DNA of 64,000 nt, from contig NZ_JAHCDK010000005.1 in the NCBI RefSeq assembly GCF_018413465.1, forward strand, positions 1 through 64,000, read 5' to 3'. The position numbers and the translations under genes are program-made. Shown here piece by piece: positions 52,146-59,238 of the stretch (position 1 is its first letter; each line of letters begins with the position of its first letter). Below the pieces are notes generated by a model, which saw only the letters and a program-made list of their open reading frames with translations, ran no database searches and had not been told where the DNA came from. This stretch comes from Flavobacterium sp. CYK-55. Lineage in GTDB: Bacteria > Bacteroidota > Bacteroidia > Flavobacteriales > Flavobacteriaceae.

Positions 52146-53279
52146 ATGAAATTAGACAGAAAAGCCATCTTGGCCGCCCTTGAAACCATCACGGTGGCCG
52201 GTGAAGGGAAAAATATGGTCGAAAGCGGAGCCGTGGCCAACGTGCTTACTTTTGGCAATGAAGTAGTGGTTGAATTGGTATTAAACAGTCCGGCGATGCA
52301 CATTAAAAAGCGCGCCGAAGACGATATTCGCAAAACCATTCACAACCTGGTTTCGGCCGAGGCACAGGTAAAAGTCAACATCAAAGTTGAAACCCCAGAA
52401 AAAGCAGACGATCCGATCAAAGGAAAAGCCATTCCGGGCATCAGCAACATTATTGCGGTAGCTTCGGGCAAAGGTGGCGTAGGTAAATCAACCGTGACGG
52501 CCAATTTAGCTGTTACCTTGGCTAAAATGGGCTTTTCAGTAGGTGTGCTCGATGCCGATATTTACGGTCCGTCGATGCCGATTATGTTTGATGTTGAAAA
52601 CGAAAAACCACTTTCAGTAACCGTGGACGGTCGTTCAAAAATGAAACCGATAGAAAGCTATGAAGTCAAAATGCTTTCGATTGGGTTTTTTACAGCTCCG
52701 GGTCAAGCCGTTATTTGGCGCGGGCCGATGGCAGCCAAAGCGCTCAACCAAATGATTTTTGATGCCGATTGGGGTCCACTTGATTTCTTATTGATTGATT
52801 TGCCTCCGGGCACCGGCGATATTCATTTATCCATCATGCAATCATTGCCGATTACCGGCGCAGTAGTAGTGAGTACGCCGCAAGCTGTGGCACTCGCCGA
52901 TGCCAAAAAAGGCGTTTCGATGTTTTTATCCGACAGCATCAAAGTTCCGGTGTTGGGCATCATTGAAAACATGGCTTATTTTACGCCTGAAGAACTTCCG
53001 GAAAACAAATATTACATCTTCGGAAAAGAAGGCGCGCGCAACTTGGCCGAAGATCTTCAAGTGCCGTTTTTGGGTGAAGTGCCCATCGTACAAAGCATTC
53101 GCGAAGCTGGTGATTACGGCCGACCTGCAGCCATGCAAACCGCTTCAGTAACTGAAAAAGTATTTGAAGAAATCACCCGCAGCGTGGTACAAGAAGTGGT
53201 GAGCCGAAACGAAAGTTTGCCGCCTACCGAGGCCATCAAAATCACCACGATGGCAGGTTGCTCGGCTGTAAAAAAATAG
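52146..53279 (+). CDS. mrp: Mrp/NBP35-type iron-sulphur cluster carrier ATPase
   Basis: The product is 377 residues. An N-terminal DUF59/MIP18-like domain (residues ~1-95) is followed by the P-loop ATPase: deviant Walker A VASGKGGVGKSTVTAN, switch VLDADIYGPSMP, AVIWRGPMAAKALNQM, IDLPPGTGDIHL and the IIENMAYF segment. It binds and transfers [4Fe-4S] clusters to apo-proteins in the cytosol. The CxxC pair near the C-terminus of some relatives is not obvious here, and only a late Cys (MAGCSAV) is seen. The next gene encodes a NifU-like scaffold, consistent with a shared Fe-S role. Confidence 0.93.
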   Translation: MKLDRKAILAALETITVAGEGKNMVESGAVANVLTFGNEVVVELVLNSPAMHIKKRAEDDIRKTIHNLVSAEAQVKVNIKVETPEKADDPIKGKAIPGISNIIAVASGKGGVGKSTVTANLAVTLAKMGFSVGVLDADIYGPSMPIMFDVENEKPLSVTVDGRSKMKPIESYEVKMLSIGFFTAPGQAVIWRGPMAAKALNQMIFDADWGPLDFLLIDLPPGTGDIHLSIMQSLPITGAVVVSTPQAVALADAKKGVSMFLSDSIKVPVLGIIENMAYFTPEELPENKYYIFGKEGARNLAEDLQVPFLGEVPIVQSIREAGDYGRPAAMQTASVTEKVFEEITRSVVQEVVSRNESLPPTEAIKITTMAGCSAVKK

Positions 53280-53280
53280 A

Positions 53281-53372
53281 TTATAAGACGGTAAGATTTC
53301 AAGACTGTAGGACGCTTTCTTACAATCCTAAAATCTTATAGTCTTACAATCCAATAATCTAATAATACAAAA
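53281..53372. repeat. 8-bp-periodic dyad between mrp and the NifU-like gene
   Basis: The 94-bp gap can be written in consecutive 8-mers: TTATAAGA, CGGTAAGA, TTTCAAGA, CTGTAGGA, CGCTTTCT, then TACA, then ATCCTAAA, ATCTTATA, GTCTTACA, ATCCAATA, ATCTAATA, ATACAAAA. Left units end in AGA or GGA and right units start with ATC or GTC, so the halves are roughly complementary. TAAGACggTAAGATTT pairs with AAATCTTAtaGTCTTA, and TAGGA with TCCTA. In RNA this would make a long imperfect hairpin ending at the next gene's start codon. Confidence 0.65.
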
Positions 53373-53373
53373 A

Positions 53374-53613
53374 ATGACTACAGAAGAATTAACCCAAAAT
53401 GTTGAAAAAGCGCTCGAAGAAATTCGTCCGTTTTTGAATTCTGACGGCGGCGACATCACCTTGGTATCGATTGAAGAAGGCAAGCACGTCAAGGTCAGAC
53501 TCGAAGGCGCTTGCACCAGTTGCAGTGTCAACCAAATGACGCTCAAAGCCGGTGTTGAAACCACCATCAAAAAGTTTGCTCCGCAGATTGAAACCGTAGT
53601 CAACATAGCCTAA
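53374..53613 (+). CDS. NifU-like C-terminal-domain Fe-S scaffold protein
   Basis: The product is 79 residues, a stand-alone Nfu domain. Motifs: VEKALEEIRPFLNSDGGDITLVSIEEGKHV and the cluster-binding CxxC in GACTSCSVNQMT, quoted here in shortened form as IRPFLNSDGGD and GACTSCS. A homodimer would coordinate one [4Fe-4S] cluster between the two CxxC pairs and pass it to targets. It lies 94 bp after mrp across the 8-bp-periodic dyad and probably shares its transcript. Confidence 0.93.
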   Translation: MTTEELTQNVEKALEEIRPFLNSDGGDITLVSIEEGKHVKVRLEGACTSCSVNQMTLKAGVETTIKKFAPQIETVVNIA

Positions 53614-53619
53614 TTTGTT

Positions 53620-53699
53620 GAGGGCGTGCCCCTGCGGGTCGGGTTTTTCGCTGCTATCTCCCGATGCATCGGGAGGATATCCGCTGCAACCCCTCACGC
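53620..53699. repeat. GGGCGTG...CACGC intergenic element with 18-bp palindrome
   Basis: An 80-bp GC-rich segment starts GAGGGCGTGCC and ends CCCCTCACGC. It contains the perfect palindrome CTCCCGATGCATCGGGAG (53658-53675), flanked by CGCTGC on both sides in direct orientation. Its base composition differs sharply from the AT-rich gaps nearby. From memory, very similar segments (GGGCGTG...GGTCGGG...CCGCTGCAA...CCTCACGC) are dispersed between genes in many Flavobacteriia. I cannot check copy number here. Confidence 0.6.
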
Positions 53700-53794
53700 A
53701 AATAAAAACGCGTAGAATGTGACATTTGTCATTTTTAATTCAACTGTACTTGTTGAATTTTGCGCGAAATAAACCCGATATCCAGAATAAAATC

Positions 53795-54847
53795 ATGATC
53801 AAAACCGATATTCTCATCATAGGCGCCGGCCCAACCGGATTGTTTGCTGTTTTTGAAGCAGGTTTGCTCCAACTCAAATGTCACTTGATAGATGCCTTAC
53901 CGCAACCCGGAGGCCAATTGGCAGAATTGTACCCCAAAAAACCCATCTTTGATATTCCGGGTTACCCTGAAGTATTGGCGGGCGATTTGGTCAACAATCT
54001 GATGGAACAAATCAAGCAATTTCAACCCGGATTTACCTTAGGAGAAACGGCTGAAACCATTGAAAAATTAGAAGACGACAGTTTTGTAGTTACCACCAAT
54101 AAAGGCACAAAACACCAAGCCAAAGCCATTGCTATTGCGGGCGGTTTGGGCACTTTTGAGCCGCGCAAACCACTCATTGAAAACATTGCTGGGTACGAAG
54201 AAAAAGGCGTAGAATATTTTGTAAAAGATCCGGAATTGTTTCGCGATAAGCGCATTGTGATTGCCGGAGGCGGTGACTCGGCGCTTGATTGGAGCATCTT
54301 TCTCTCAAATGTAGCCTCTGAAGTTACTTTGGTACACCGACGCAATGAGTTTCGCGGTGCTTTGGACTCAGTTGAGAAAGTACAAGAACTCAAAAAGCTT
54401 GGCAAAATCAATTTGATTACGCCGGCAGAGGTGGTGGCTATTGCCGGAAACGGTCATGTAGAACAATTGACTTTAGATATCAACGGCGAAATGCAAACGA
54501 TTGATACCGATTTCTTTATTCCGTTGTTTGGATTAACGCCCAAACTCGGGGCGATTGCCAACTGGGGTTTAGAGATTGAGAAAAATGCCATCAAAGTCAA
54601 TAATGCGCTGGATTATCAAACTAATATTCCGGGGATTTATGCTATTGGCGATGTAAACACGTATCCGGGCAAACTCAAACTGATTTTGTGCGGATTTCAC
54701 GAGGCGACCTTGATGTGTCAGAGCGTGTATCAGCGTTTGAATCCTGGGAAGAAATATGTATTGAAATACACCACCGTTTCAGGCGTAGACGGTTTTGACG
54801 GCAGCCGAAAAGAAGCCGAAAAAGCGGTCGTGAAATCAATTGACTAA
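53795..54847 (+). CDS. Thioredoxin-reductase-like ferredoxin/flavodoxin-NADP+ reductase
   Basis: The product is 350 residues from the ATG at 53795. An earlier frame start at 53726 lies in the non-coding gap. FAD-binding motif IIGAGPTGLFAVFEAGL is at the N-terminus, and GGQLAELYPKKPIFDIPGYP follows (first part GGQLAELYP). The NADP domain has VIAGGGDSALDW and VTLVHRRNEFRG. A second FAD motif YAIGDVNTYPGKLKL is near residue 300. The redox-active CxxC of thioredoxin reductase is absent, so it belongs to the FNR branch. It exchanges electrons between NADPH and a ferredoxin. The [2Fe-2S] ferredoxin encoded next is the obvious partner. Confidence 0.93.
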   Translation: MIKTDILIIGAGPTGLFAVFEAGLLQLKCHLIDALPQPGGQLAELYPKKPIFDIPGYPEVLAGDLVNNLMEQIKQFQPGFTLGETAETIEKLEDDSFVVTTNKGTKHQAKAIAIAGGLGTFEPRKPLIENIAGYEEKGVEYFVKDPELFRDKRIVIAGGGDSALDWSIFLSNVASEVTLVHRRNEFRGALDSVEKVQELKKLGKINLITPAEVVAIAGNGHVEQLTLDINGEMQTIDTDFFIPLFGLTPKLGAIANWGLEIEKNAIKVNNALDYQTNIPGIYAIGDVNTYPGKLKLILCGFHEATLMCQSVYQRLNPGKKYVLKYTTVSGVDGFDGSRKEAEKAVVKSID

Positions 54848-54850
54848 TCG

Positions 54851-54937
54851 GAGCGAAGCCTAGCCCGTATGGCAGCGGCATCCTTTTGCTCTGGGGTTCA
54901 GAGCAAAAGATATAGCGAACAGCCGGAACAGCTTCTG
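54851..54937 (+). ncRNA. Conserved-looking hairpin element between FNR and ferredoxin genes
   Basis: The 105-bp gap can fold into one long imperfect hairpin. The inner stem is TTTTGCTCT (54884-54892) with AGAGCAAAA (54900-54908) and loop GGGGTTC. GGCATC with GATATAGC-type pairing lies outside it, and the outer stem is GAAGC (54855-54859) with GCTTC (54931-54935). The run GCAGCGGCATCC ... AAAAGATATAGCG matches, from memory, an element repeated after many flavobacterial genes. It may be a processing or termination structure or a mobile palindromic repeat. The ferredoxin start follows 15 nt later, so full termination here is unlikely. Confidence 0.55.
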
Positions 54938-54952
54938 AAAAAATAAAAAAGC

Positions 54953-55279
54953 ATGGATATTACCCTACACATCACCGACCGCGAAGGTGTGACACACAGT
55001 GTGCAAGCGCCCACCGATATGAACATGAACGTTATGGAACTGGTGCGCGCTTATGAATTGGCGCCCGAGGGAACCATTGGTATTTGTGGCGGAATGGCGA
55101 TGTGCGCTTCTTGCCAATGTTATGTTTTGAACGATGTGGCTTTACCTGAGAAAAACCCCGATGAAGAGGCGATGCTCTGGGAGGCTTTTAACGTAAAAGA
55201 CAACAGCCGATTGGGTTGTCAGATTCACCTGACCGAGGATTTAGACGGTTTGGCGATAGCGTTGGCGCCTGAGGTGTAA
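54953..55279 (+). CDS. [2Fe-2S] ferredoxin, adrenodoxin/ISC type
   Basis: The product is 108 residues. The cluster ligands are visible as Cys-x5-Cys-x2-Cys in ICGGMAMCASC with the fourth Cys in RLGCQI. The N-terminal beta-grasp part (ITLHITDREGVTHSV) and the C-terminal HLTEDLDGLAIALAPE fit the vertebrate-type/adrenodoxin family. It is an electron carrier. Placement after an FNR-type reductase and near Mrp and NifU-like genes suggests it donates electrons for cluster assembly or to monooxygenases. Confidence 0.93.
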   Translation: MDITLHITDREGVTHSVQAPTDMNMNVMELVRAYELAPEGTIGICGGMAMCASCQCYVLNDVALPEKNPDEEAMLWEAFNVKDNSRLGCQIHLTEDLDGLAIALAPEV

Positions 55280-55281
55280 AA

Positions 55282-55309
55282 AAAAAGCGAGAATTTCTCC
55301 CCGCTTTCT
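55282..55309. terminator. Terminator between convergent ferredoxin and dioxygenase genes
   Basis: Stem AAAGCG / CGCTTT with inner GAGAA/TTCTC pairing. An A-run precedes and a T-rich tail follows. It lies just after the ferredoxin stop. Confidence 0.6.
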
Positions 55310-55339
55310 TCACTAAACTACTCACAAAAACAATCCTAT

Positions 55340-56341
55340 TTATTTAACGAGCATTCTCTTGTTTTCGGTGAATGTTCCTTGGTTATTGCTAATGGTTACT
55401 TTATAAATGTAATAACCACTGCTCAAAGAATAATCCCCGCGATTTAAATGAATCTGATGAGTACCGGCGGTCAATTTTTCGTTCGTGATTACCGCAATCG
55501 AACGCCCGGTTAAGTCAAAAATTTCAATATGAACATCAGACGATGAGGCTAATTGAACCGGAATCGTTGTGCTATCAGTAAACGGATTCGGGAAGTTTTG
55601 ACCAATTTGATTTTGTTGTATGCCAATTTCATCTAATCCTAAAGTAGGTCCGGCCACAAAAATAGTGTGGTTCAGCGTATAACCTGCAGCAATACTGCCG
55701 CTGATGGTGCTGAGCTCATTGGTTACTCCGTCGCTGAATACATTGTCATTGGCGTTGTAAGTATATCCGCTCATGCCTTTGGTATAACCGTTTGCGGTTG
55801 AGGCATTGACCAAAGCAACTGCACTGTTGGTTCCTTCAGGAAAAGCAATTTGGGTAACCAGCAGTGAAGTTCCGCTGGCGTTGTAAATGTGTACGTGAAT
55901 ATGCGTAGCACGACTGGTATACCAACCCGGAAAAATAGACTGAAAAGTGACCAATCCGTTGGCGTTGGTTACTTGTCTGCCGCGTAAAAAGTGCACAGCA
56001 GTATAGTTGACACTTTGCATACCGCTGCCCCCATATTCTGAATAATAACCGTCTTTATCGCAATGCCAAATGTCTACCAAAGCACCTTGAAGCGCTGCGC
56101 AATTAGCATTGGTGTTGTTGATGGTAATGTTGATGGTGAGCGGAACTCCGGTTCGATCGCTTACAATATTTGCATTGGTCAATGATGAAGGATTAATTGT
56201 AGGGAACGGGCCTGCCGTTTCAGAGTTGGTTACTGAGCAGACCAAAGCATCGTTTGGATTTTCGGCTTTGATCAGTGAGGGCGCTACGAAGGCCAGTCCG
56301 AGTAAACTAACTCCTTTTTTTAAGAATTCTTTTCTTTCCAT
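55340..56341 (-). CDS. Secreted intradiol ring-cleavage dioxygenase-like protein with T9SS sorting domain
   Basis: The product is 333 residues from the ATG at 56341; an in-frame ATG 8 codons upstream is less typical. The N-terminus MERKEFLKKGVSLLGLAFVAP resembles a Tat-like signal with RK in place of RR. The catalytic domain matches the protocatechuate-dioxygenase family: VDIWHCDKDGYYSEYG, FLRGRQVTNANG and FPGWYTSRATHIHVHI. The likely iron ligands, two Tyr (DGYY, PGWY) and two His (HIH), are all present. The last ~85 residues form a T9SS sorting domain: NFPNPFTDSTTIP, IEIFDLTGRSIAV, GYYIYKVTIS. It should act outside the cell on a catechol-like or other aromatic compound. Confidence 0.88.
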   Translation of the reverse strand: MERKEFLKKGVSLLGLAFVAPSLIKAENPNDALVCSVTNSETAGPFPTINPSSLTNANIVSDRTGVPLTINITINNTNANCAALQGALVDIWHCDKDGYYSEYGGSGMQSVNYTAVHFLRGRQVTNANGLVTFQSIFPGWYTSRATHIHVHIYNASGTSLLVTQIAFPEGTNSAVALVNASTANGYTKGMSGYTYNANDNVFSDGVTNELSTISGSIAAGYTLNHTIFVAGPTLGLDEIGIQQNQIGQNFPNPFTDSTTIPVQLASSSDVHIEIFDLTGRSIAVITNEKLTAGTHQIHLNRGDYSLSSGYYIYKVTISNNQGTFTENKRMLVK

Positions 56342-56415
56342 AATTTTAGCCGTTAAGTTAATCAAGCCAAACCTAGCTTTTTTTGATTACGGCCAAAAAC
56401 AAAAGAGGTAAACGA

Positions 56416-57069
56416 TTATTTTTTTGCGGTAAAGTTTTCAATAAAAAGCAATAAAGCATTGTTTGAAAGCGCTTCAAATTCAGCTTCATACGTTTGGTTG
56501 AGCAGTAAAGTGTCGCCCGCTTCTAGCAATCGGTTGTGCAATTCAAAGGCGCCACGCACAACAAAAACCATCAAACTATTTTGATCAGAAAGCAATCGGT
56601 AAACCTCTTCAGCGCGACCTTCAAATTGTCCGATGGATATTTGGTAATCATCTGTTTTTAAAATCTGAATAATTTGATTTGTTTGTGATAAATCAAACTC
56701 ATAAAGTTCATTTTTGTTAAAGTTTATCAGGCGTTGAATCGCTAAAAAATGAACTACATCATTGGTGTACGGATTTGAAATGATACAATGGCTCGATGTT
56801 TCAGTTGCCATATTTTGTAATTGACCAATATGAACGAATCCTTCGACTTCAGGGTGAATAAAATCGATAGCTCCTGCCAAAGGCAACAGCCAGCATTCAC
56901 TTTTTTCAGCTAGACCATAGGTGTATTTTGCTTGTGGCCGAAGAAATATTTCATCCAATTGGGTAATGTTGATGGGAATCTCGGCTAAATCAAGTGGCAG
57001 CGATTGCCTTAAACTTTCGTCAGATTGAGTTGTGGTTCGCCATGCGGATTTAAAAATTTGCGCCCCCAT
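56416..57069 (-). CDS. Pirin/quercetinase-C-terminal-like cupin protein
   Basis: The product is 217 residues. It has two beta-rich halves: PLAGAIDFIHPEVEGFVHIG in the first (short motif LLPLAGAIDF) and LMVFVVRGAFELHNRLLEAGDTLLL in the second (short motif VVRGAFELHNRLLEAGD). These look like the C-terminal cupin of bacterial quercetinase-type pirins. Metal-binding histidines are few, so catalysis is doubtful. It lies two bases after the LytTR regulator on the same strand, making a kinase-regulator-cupin operon. It may be a target or modulator of that system. Family assignment is tentative. Confidence 0.55.
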   Translation of the reverse strand: MGAQIFKSAWRTTTQSDESLRQSLPLDLAEIPINITQLDEIFLRPQAKYTYGLAEKSECWLLPLAGAIDFIHPEVEGFVHIGQLQNMATETSSHCIISNPYTNDVVHFLAIQRLINFNKNELYEFDLSQTNQIIQILKTDDYQISIGQFEGRAEEVYRLLSDQNSLMVFVVRGAFELHNRLLEAGDTLLLNQTYEAEFEALSNNALLLFIENFTAKK

Positions 57070-57071
57070 AT

Positions 57072-57770
57072 TTATTTTTTTCCGGAAATGGCTTCTTGAA
57101 AGGCTGCTTCATAACTGGCGCTCACCGGAATTTCTTCATCGCCGATGTATATGATTTTGTTGCGCACTTTATCAATGCCCGACAGCGGCACTATAAATGA
57201 ACGATGCACCCGCATGAATTCAGGCGCCGGCAATTTTTCTAGAATTGATTTCATGGTCATGCGCGCCACTATGGTTTTTTGGTTGCGGATGTGAATTTTG
57301 AGGTAATCGTCTAAACCTTCTACAAACAAAATGTCTGAAATCAGTATTTTATTCAAGCTATAATCGGCGCGAATGAATAGATATTGAGCTTCAGTATTCG
57401 AAAATTTGTTGCGCGTGTCAAAAGCTTGTTTGGCTTTTTCGGTGGCTTGAACAAAGCGTTCAAACGAAAAGGGTTTGAGCAGATAATCGGTTGCGTTTAC
57501 ATTAAAACCTTCAACGGCATATTCGCTAAAGGCAGTAGTGAAAATCACTTGGCAATTTTGTTCAATGTCAGCATAAAAACTCAAGCCGTTTTGCATGGGC
57601 ATTTGAATGTCGAGAAAAATCAAATCAACGGGTTGTTTGCGCAAATACTTGTGCGCTTCAGAGGTTTTGGTAAACGTTTTCTCGAGCTGAATATAATCTA
57701 GTCGCGCACAAAAACTTTCAATGACTTGAAGCGCCAAAGGCTCGTCATCTATGGCAATAGCTCTAATCAT
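57072..57770 (-). CDS. LytTR-family response regulator
   Basis: The product is 232 residues. Receiver domain: AIDDEPLALQ, phospho-Asp in LIFLDIQMPMQNG, Thr/Ser in TTAFSEYAVEGF, Lys in YLLKPFSFERF. The LytTR DNA-binding domain (~130-232) has LFVEGLDDYLKIH, MTMKSILEKLP, FMRVHRSFIVPL and the ending ISGKK. It is activated by the kinase gene upstream, whose end overlaps its start by 4 bp. Such pairs in Bacteroidota often control nearby surface or metabolic genes. Confidence 0.93.
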   Translation of the reverse strand: MIRAIAIDDEPLALQVIESFCARLDYIQLEKTFTKTSEAHKYLRKQPVDLIFLDIQMPMQNGLSFYADIEQNCQVIFTTAFSEYAVEGFNVNATDYLLKPFSFERFVQATEKAKQAFDTRNKFSNTEAQYLFIRADYSLNKILISDILFVEGLDDYLKIHIRNQKTIVARMTMKSILEKLPAPEFMRVHRSFIVPLSGIDKVRNKIIYIGDEEIPVSASYEAAFQEAISGKK

Positions 57771-58798
57771 GACCAGTGAATTTTTAAATCAACTTCATAA
57801 CGGTCGGGCAAGTCGGCTAGTTGTAGGCTGTGTTTGTTGGGATAAATCAAGTCGAGTCGTTTTGATGTGTTTTCAATGCCTTGTTCGGTGCTTCCGTCTT
57901 CATGAATGGGTATGGACACTTTTTGATTGCCCACAAACATGCTGAAATCATCGTCGGTAATCTTAATGCGGATGTCAATATGCCAATTTTGCTCGCTGTT
58001 CACGCCGTATTTAAAGGCATTTTCAATAAACGGAATCAGCAGTAAAGGCGCGATGAATTTATCAGAGGTATTGCCGGTTACTTCAAAAATCAAGTTGTTG
58101 GGTTCTGAAATTCTGAGGCGTTGCAGTGCGATGTAATCGGCGATATAATCAATTTCACTTTGCAGCGGAACACGATCAGAATCACTGTGCGTGACCACAT
58201 AACGCATCATGTTTGAGAGTTTGATGACAGCATCGGGCGCGGCGTCAGATTTTTGTATCGTCAGCGCATACAAACTGTTGAGTGTATTGAACAAAAAATG
58301 AGGATTGATTTGTGCTTTAAGATACGATACTTCGGCTTTGAGTTTTTCTTCATAAATATCGGTGAGTCGGTTGTTGATGCGAAACAAAAATGACAGTAAA
58401 AACACCAAAAGAAATTTAAAGAAGTCGCTACCGATGGGCATGTTCAGCGGTTGATGTCGAAACGGGAAATGGCTGTGCGGCGAATGTATTGGTAAATGAT
58501 GTGGCTCGAAGCTAAAAAACAAAAGTTTGTTGATTCCGCTCAAAGCCAGGTAAGACAAAACAACACACAAGAAATACATTTTTTTTCGGTCGGTAAAGTA
58601 TAATCGCGGAATAAGCTGGTAGTAATTGACATAAAAAAAGAGCACAAACAAAACATAACTCGTAAAATCTCTTTGAAAACCTCGGATGTGCAAAAAGTCA
58701 AAAGCCCAGCTAAAATCAGGTGAAGAGAAAATCGGAATGCATAAAAAGGCCAAAATGCCAAAAAAATGCAACAGTATAGTTAGGGTTTTCTGATTCAT
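57767..58798 (-). CDS. LytS-like sensor histidine kinase (His_kinase/HATPase pair)
   Basis: The product is 343 residues. Four transmembrane segments occupy the N-terminal ~150 residues (TILLHFFGILAFLCIPIF; YVLFVLFFYVNYYQLI; YFLCVVLSYLALSGINKLLF; FLLVFLLSFLF). A helical linker leads to the phospho-acceptor motif KAQINPHFLFNTLNSLYALT with the conserved His. The ATPase part has LLLIPFIENAFKYGV and the ending IENTSKRLDLIYPNKHSLQL. The cupin gene completes the operon. Promoter core TAGCTTTG lies 18 nt upstream. Confidence 0.92.
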   Translation of the reverse strand: MNQKTLTILLHFFGILAFLCIPIFSSPDFSWAFDFLHIRGFQRDFTSYVLFVLFFYVNYYQLIPRLYFTDRKKMYFLCVVLSYLALSGINKLLFFSFEPHHLPIHSPHSHFPFRHQPLNMPIGSDFFKFLLVFLLSFLFRINNRLTDIYEEKLKAEVSYLKAQINPHFLFNTLNSLYALTIQKSDAAPDAVIKLSNMMRYVVTHSDSDRVPLQSEIDYIADYIALQRLRISEPNNLIFEVTGNTSDKFIAPLLLIPFIENAFKYGVNSEQNWHIDIRIKITDDDFSMFVGNQKVSIPIHEDGSTEQGIENTSKRLDLIYPNKHSLQLADLPDRYEVDLKIHWS

Positions 58799-58815
58799 AT
58801 TTGTTTTAAGTTGGT

Positions 58816-58823
58816 CAAAGCTA
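58816..58823 (-). promoter_or_regulatory. Promoter -7 element of LytS/LytTR operon
   Basis: Minus-strand TAGCTTTG fits TAnnTTTG, 18 nt before the ATG at 58798. The -33 element is not recognisable. Confidence 0.4.
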
Positions 58824-58950
58824 ATTATAATATAATTGCTTCTGAAAAAATTGCGGCCATTCCAGCGTTTTTATCGGTAAAAGCGATGCTATTCTTGTGA
58901 AAATCAGCTAAATGTTTACCTACAAAATCAAGTTAAATACCGCAATAATT

Positions 58951-58980
58951 TTCAAGAAAACAAGCGAATATATAGTTTTG
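58951..58980 (+). promoter_or_regulatory. Promoter of the candidate ncRNA
   Basis: TTC (58951-58953), 20-nt spacer or nearby, TAGTTTTG (58973-58980) fits the -7 consensus exactly and the -33 element loosely. No protein gene starts downstream on this strand. Confidence 0.45.
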
Positions 58981-58986
58981 AATCAG

Positions 58987-59180
58987 AAAATAATCGTTCT
59001 TAAAATTTTGCTGTAAGCCTCGGTTCAAGGAATTAATTTGGGACATAAAACCAGAGCCTGCTTACAGCATACATACTCAATCTTTTTAGGTTCTGTATCG
59101 CAGGCTAAAACGATTAAACGATAGTTCTATTTGTTATGGGGAAAAAGGGGAGTTGCTTTTTACAGGCGCTCCCTTTTTTA
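58987..59180 (+). ncRNA. Candidate structured non-coding RNA with own promoter and terminator
   Basis: Within the 440-bp gap 58799-59238 no frame of note exists. The plus strand shows nested structure. TGCTGTAAGC (59009-59018) pairs perfectly with GCTTACAGCA (59060-59069), continued by CTC/GAG and GGTT/AACC. ATACA pairs with TGTAT (59069-59098). A closing helix TAATCGTT / AACGATTA joins 58991-58998 to 59109-59116. AGCCTGC (59055-59061) is also complementary to GCAGGCT (59100-59106), a possible alternative fold. A terminator ends the transcript near 59180. The length of about 190 nt is 6S-RNA-like, and a 6S-Flavo relationship is a guess. Confidence 0.5.
59141..59179 (+). terminator. Intrinsic terminator of the candidate ncRNA
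   Basis: AAAAAGGGGAG pairs with CTCCCTTTTTT (one bulge) around an 18-nt loop, followed by TTTTTTATT. No plus-strand protein gene precedes it, which is what points to an RNA gene. Confidence 0.65.
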
Positions 59181-59192
59181 TTGGGTACAAAA

Positions 59193-59217
59193 AAAGCTTC
59201 CCGTTGTGAGAAGCTTT
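59193..59217 (-). terminator. Terminator of the acyl-CoA dehydrogenase gene
   Basis: Perfect arms AAAGCTTC / GAAGCTTT with a 9-nt loop and a T7 tail on the minus strand. It lies 22 bp past the stop at 59239 and could work in both directions. Confidence 0.8.
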
Positions 59218-59238
59218 CTTTTTGAATATTTGTTTGTA

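Noticed and set aside
53658..53675. 18-bp palindrome as the terminator of the NifU-like gene
   Set aside because: No T-tract follows and the surrounding 80 bp look like a discrete repeat element, so a simple terminator is not the best reading.
59019..59056. GGTTCAAGG resembling a tRNA T-loop
   Set aside because: No acceptor, D or anticodon arms can be built around it. The segment fits the longer hairpin better.
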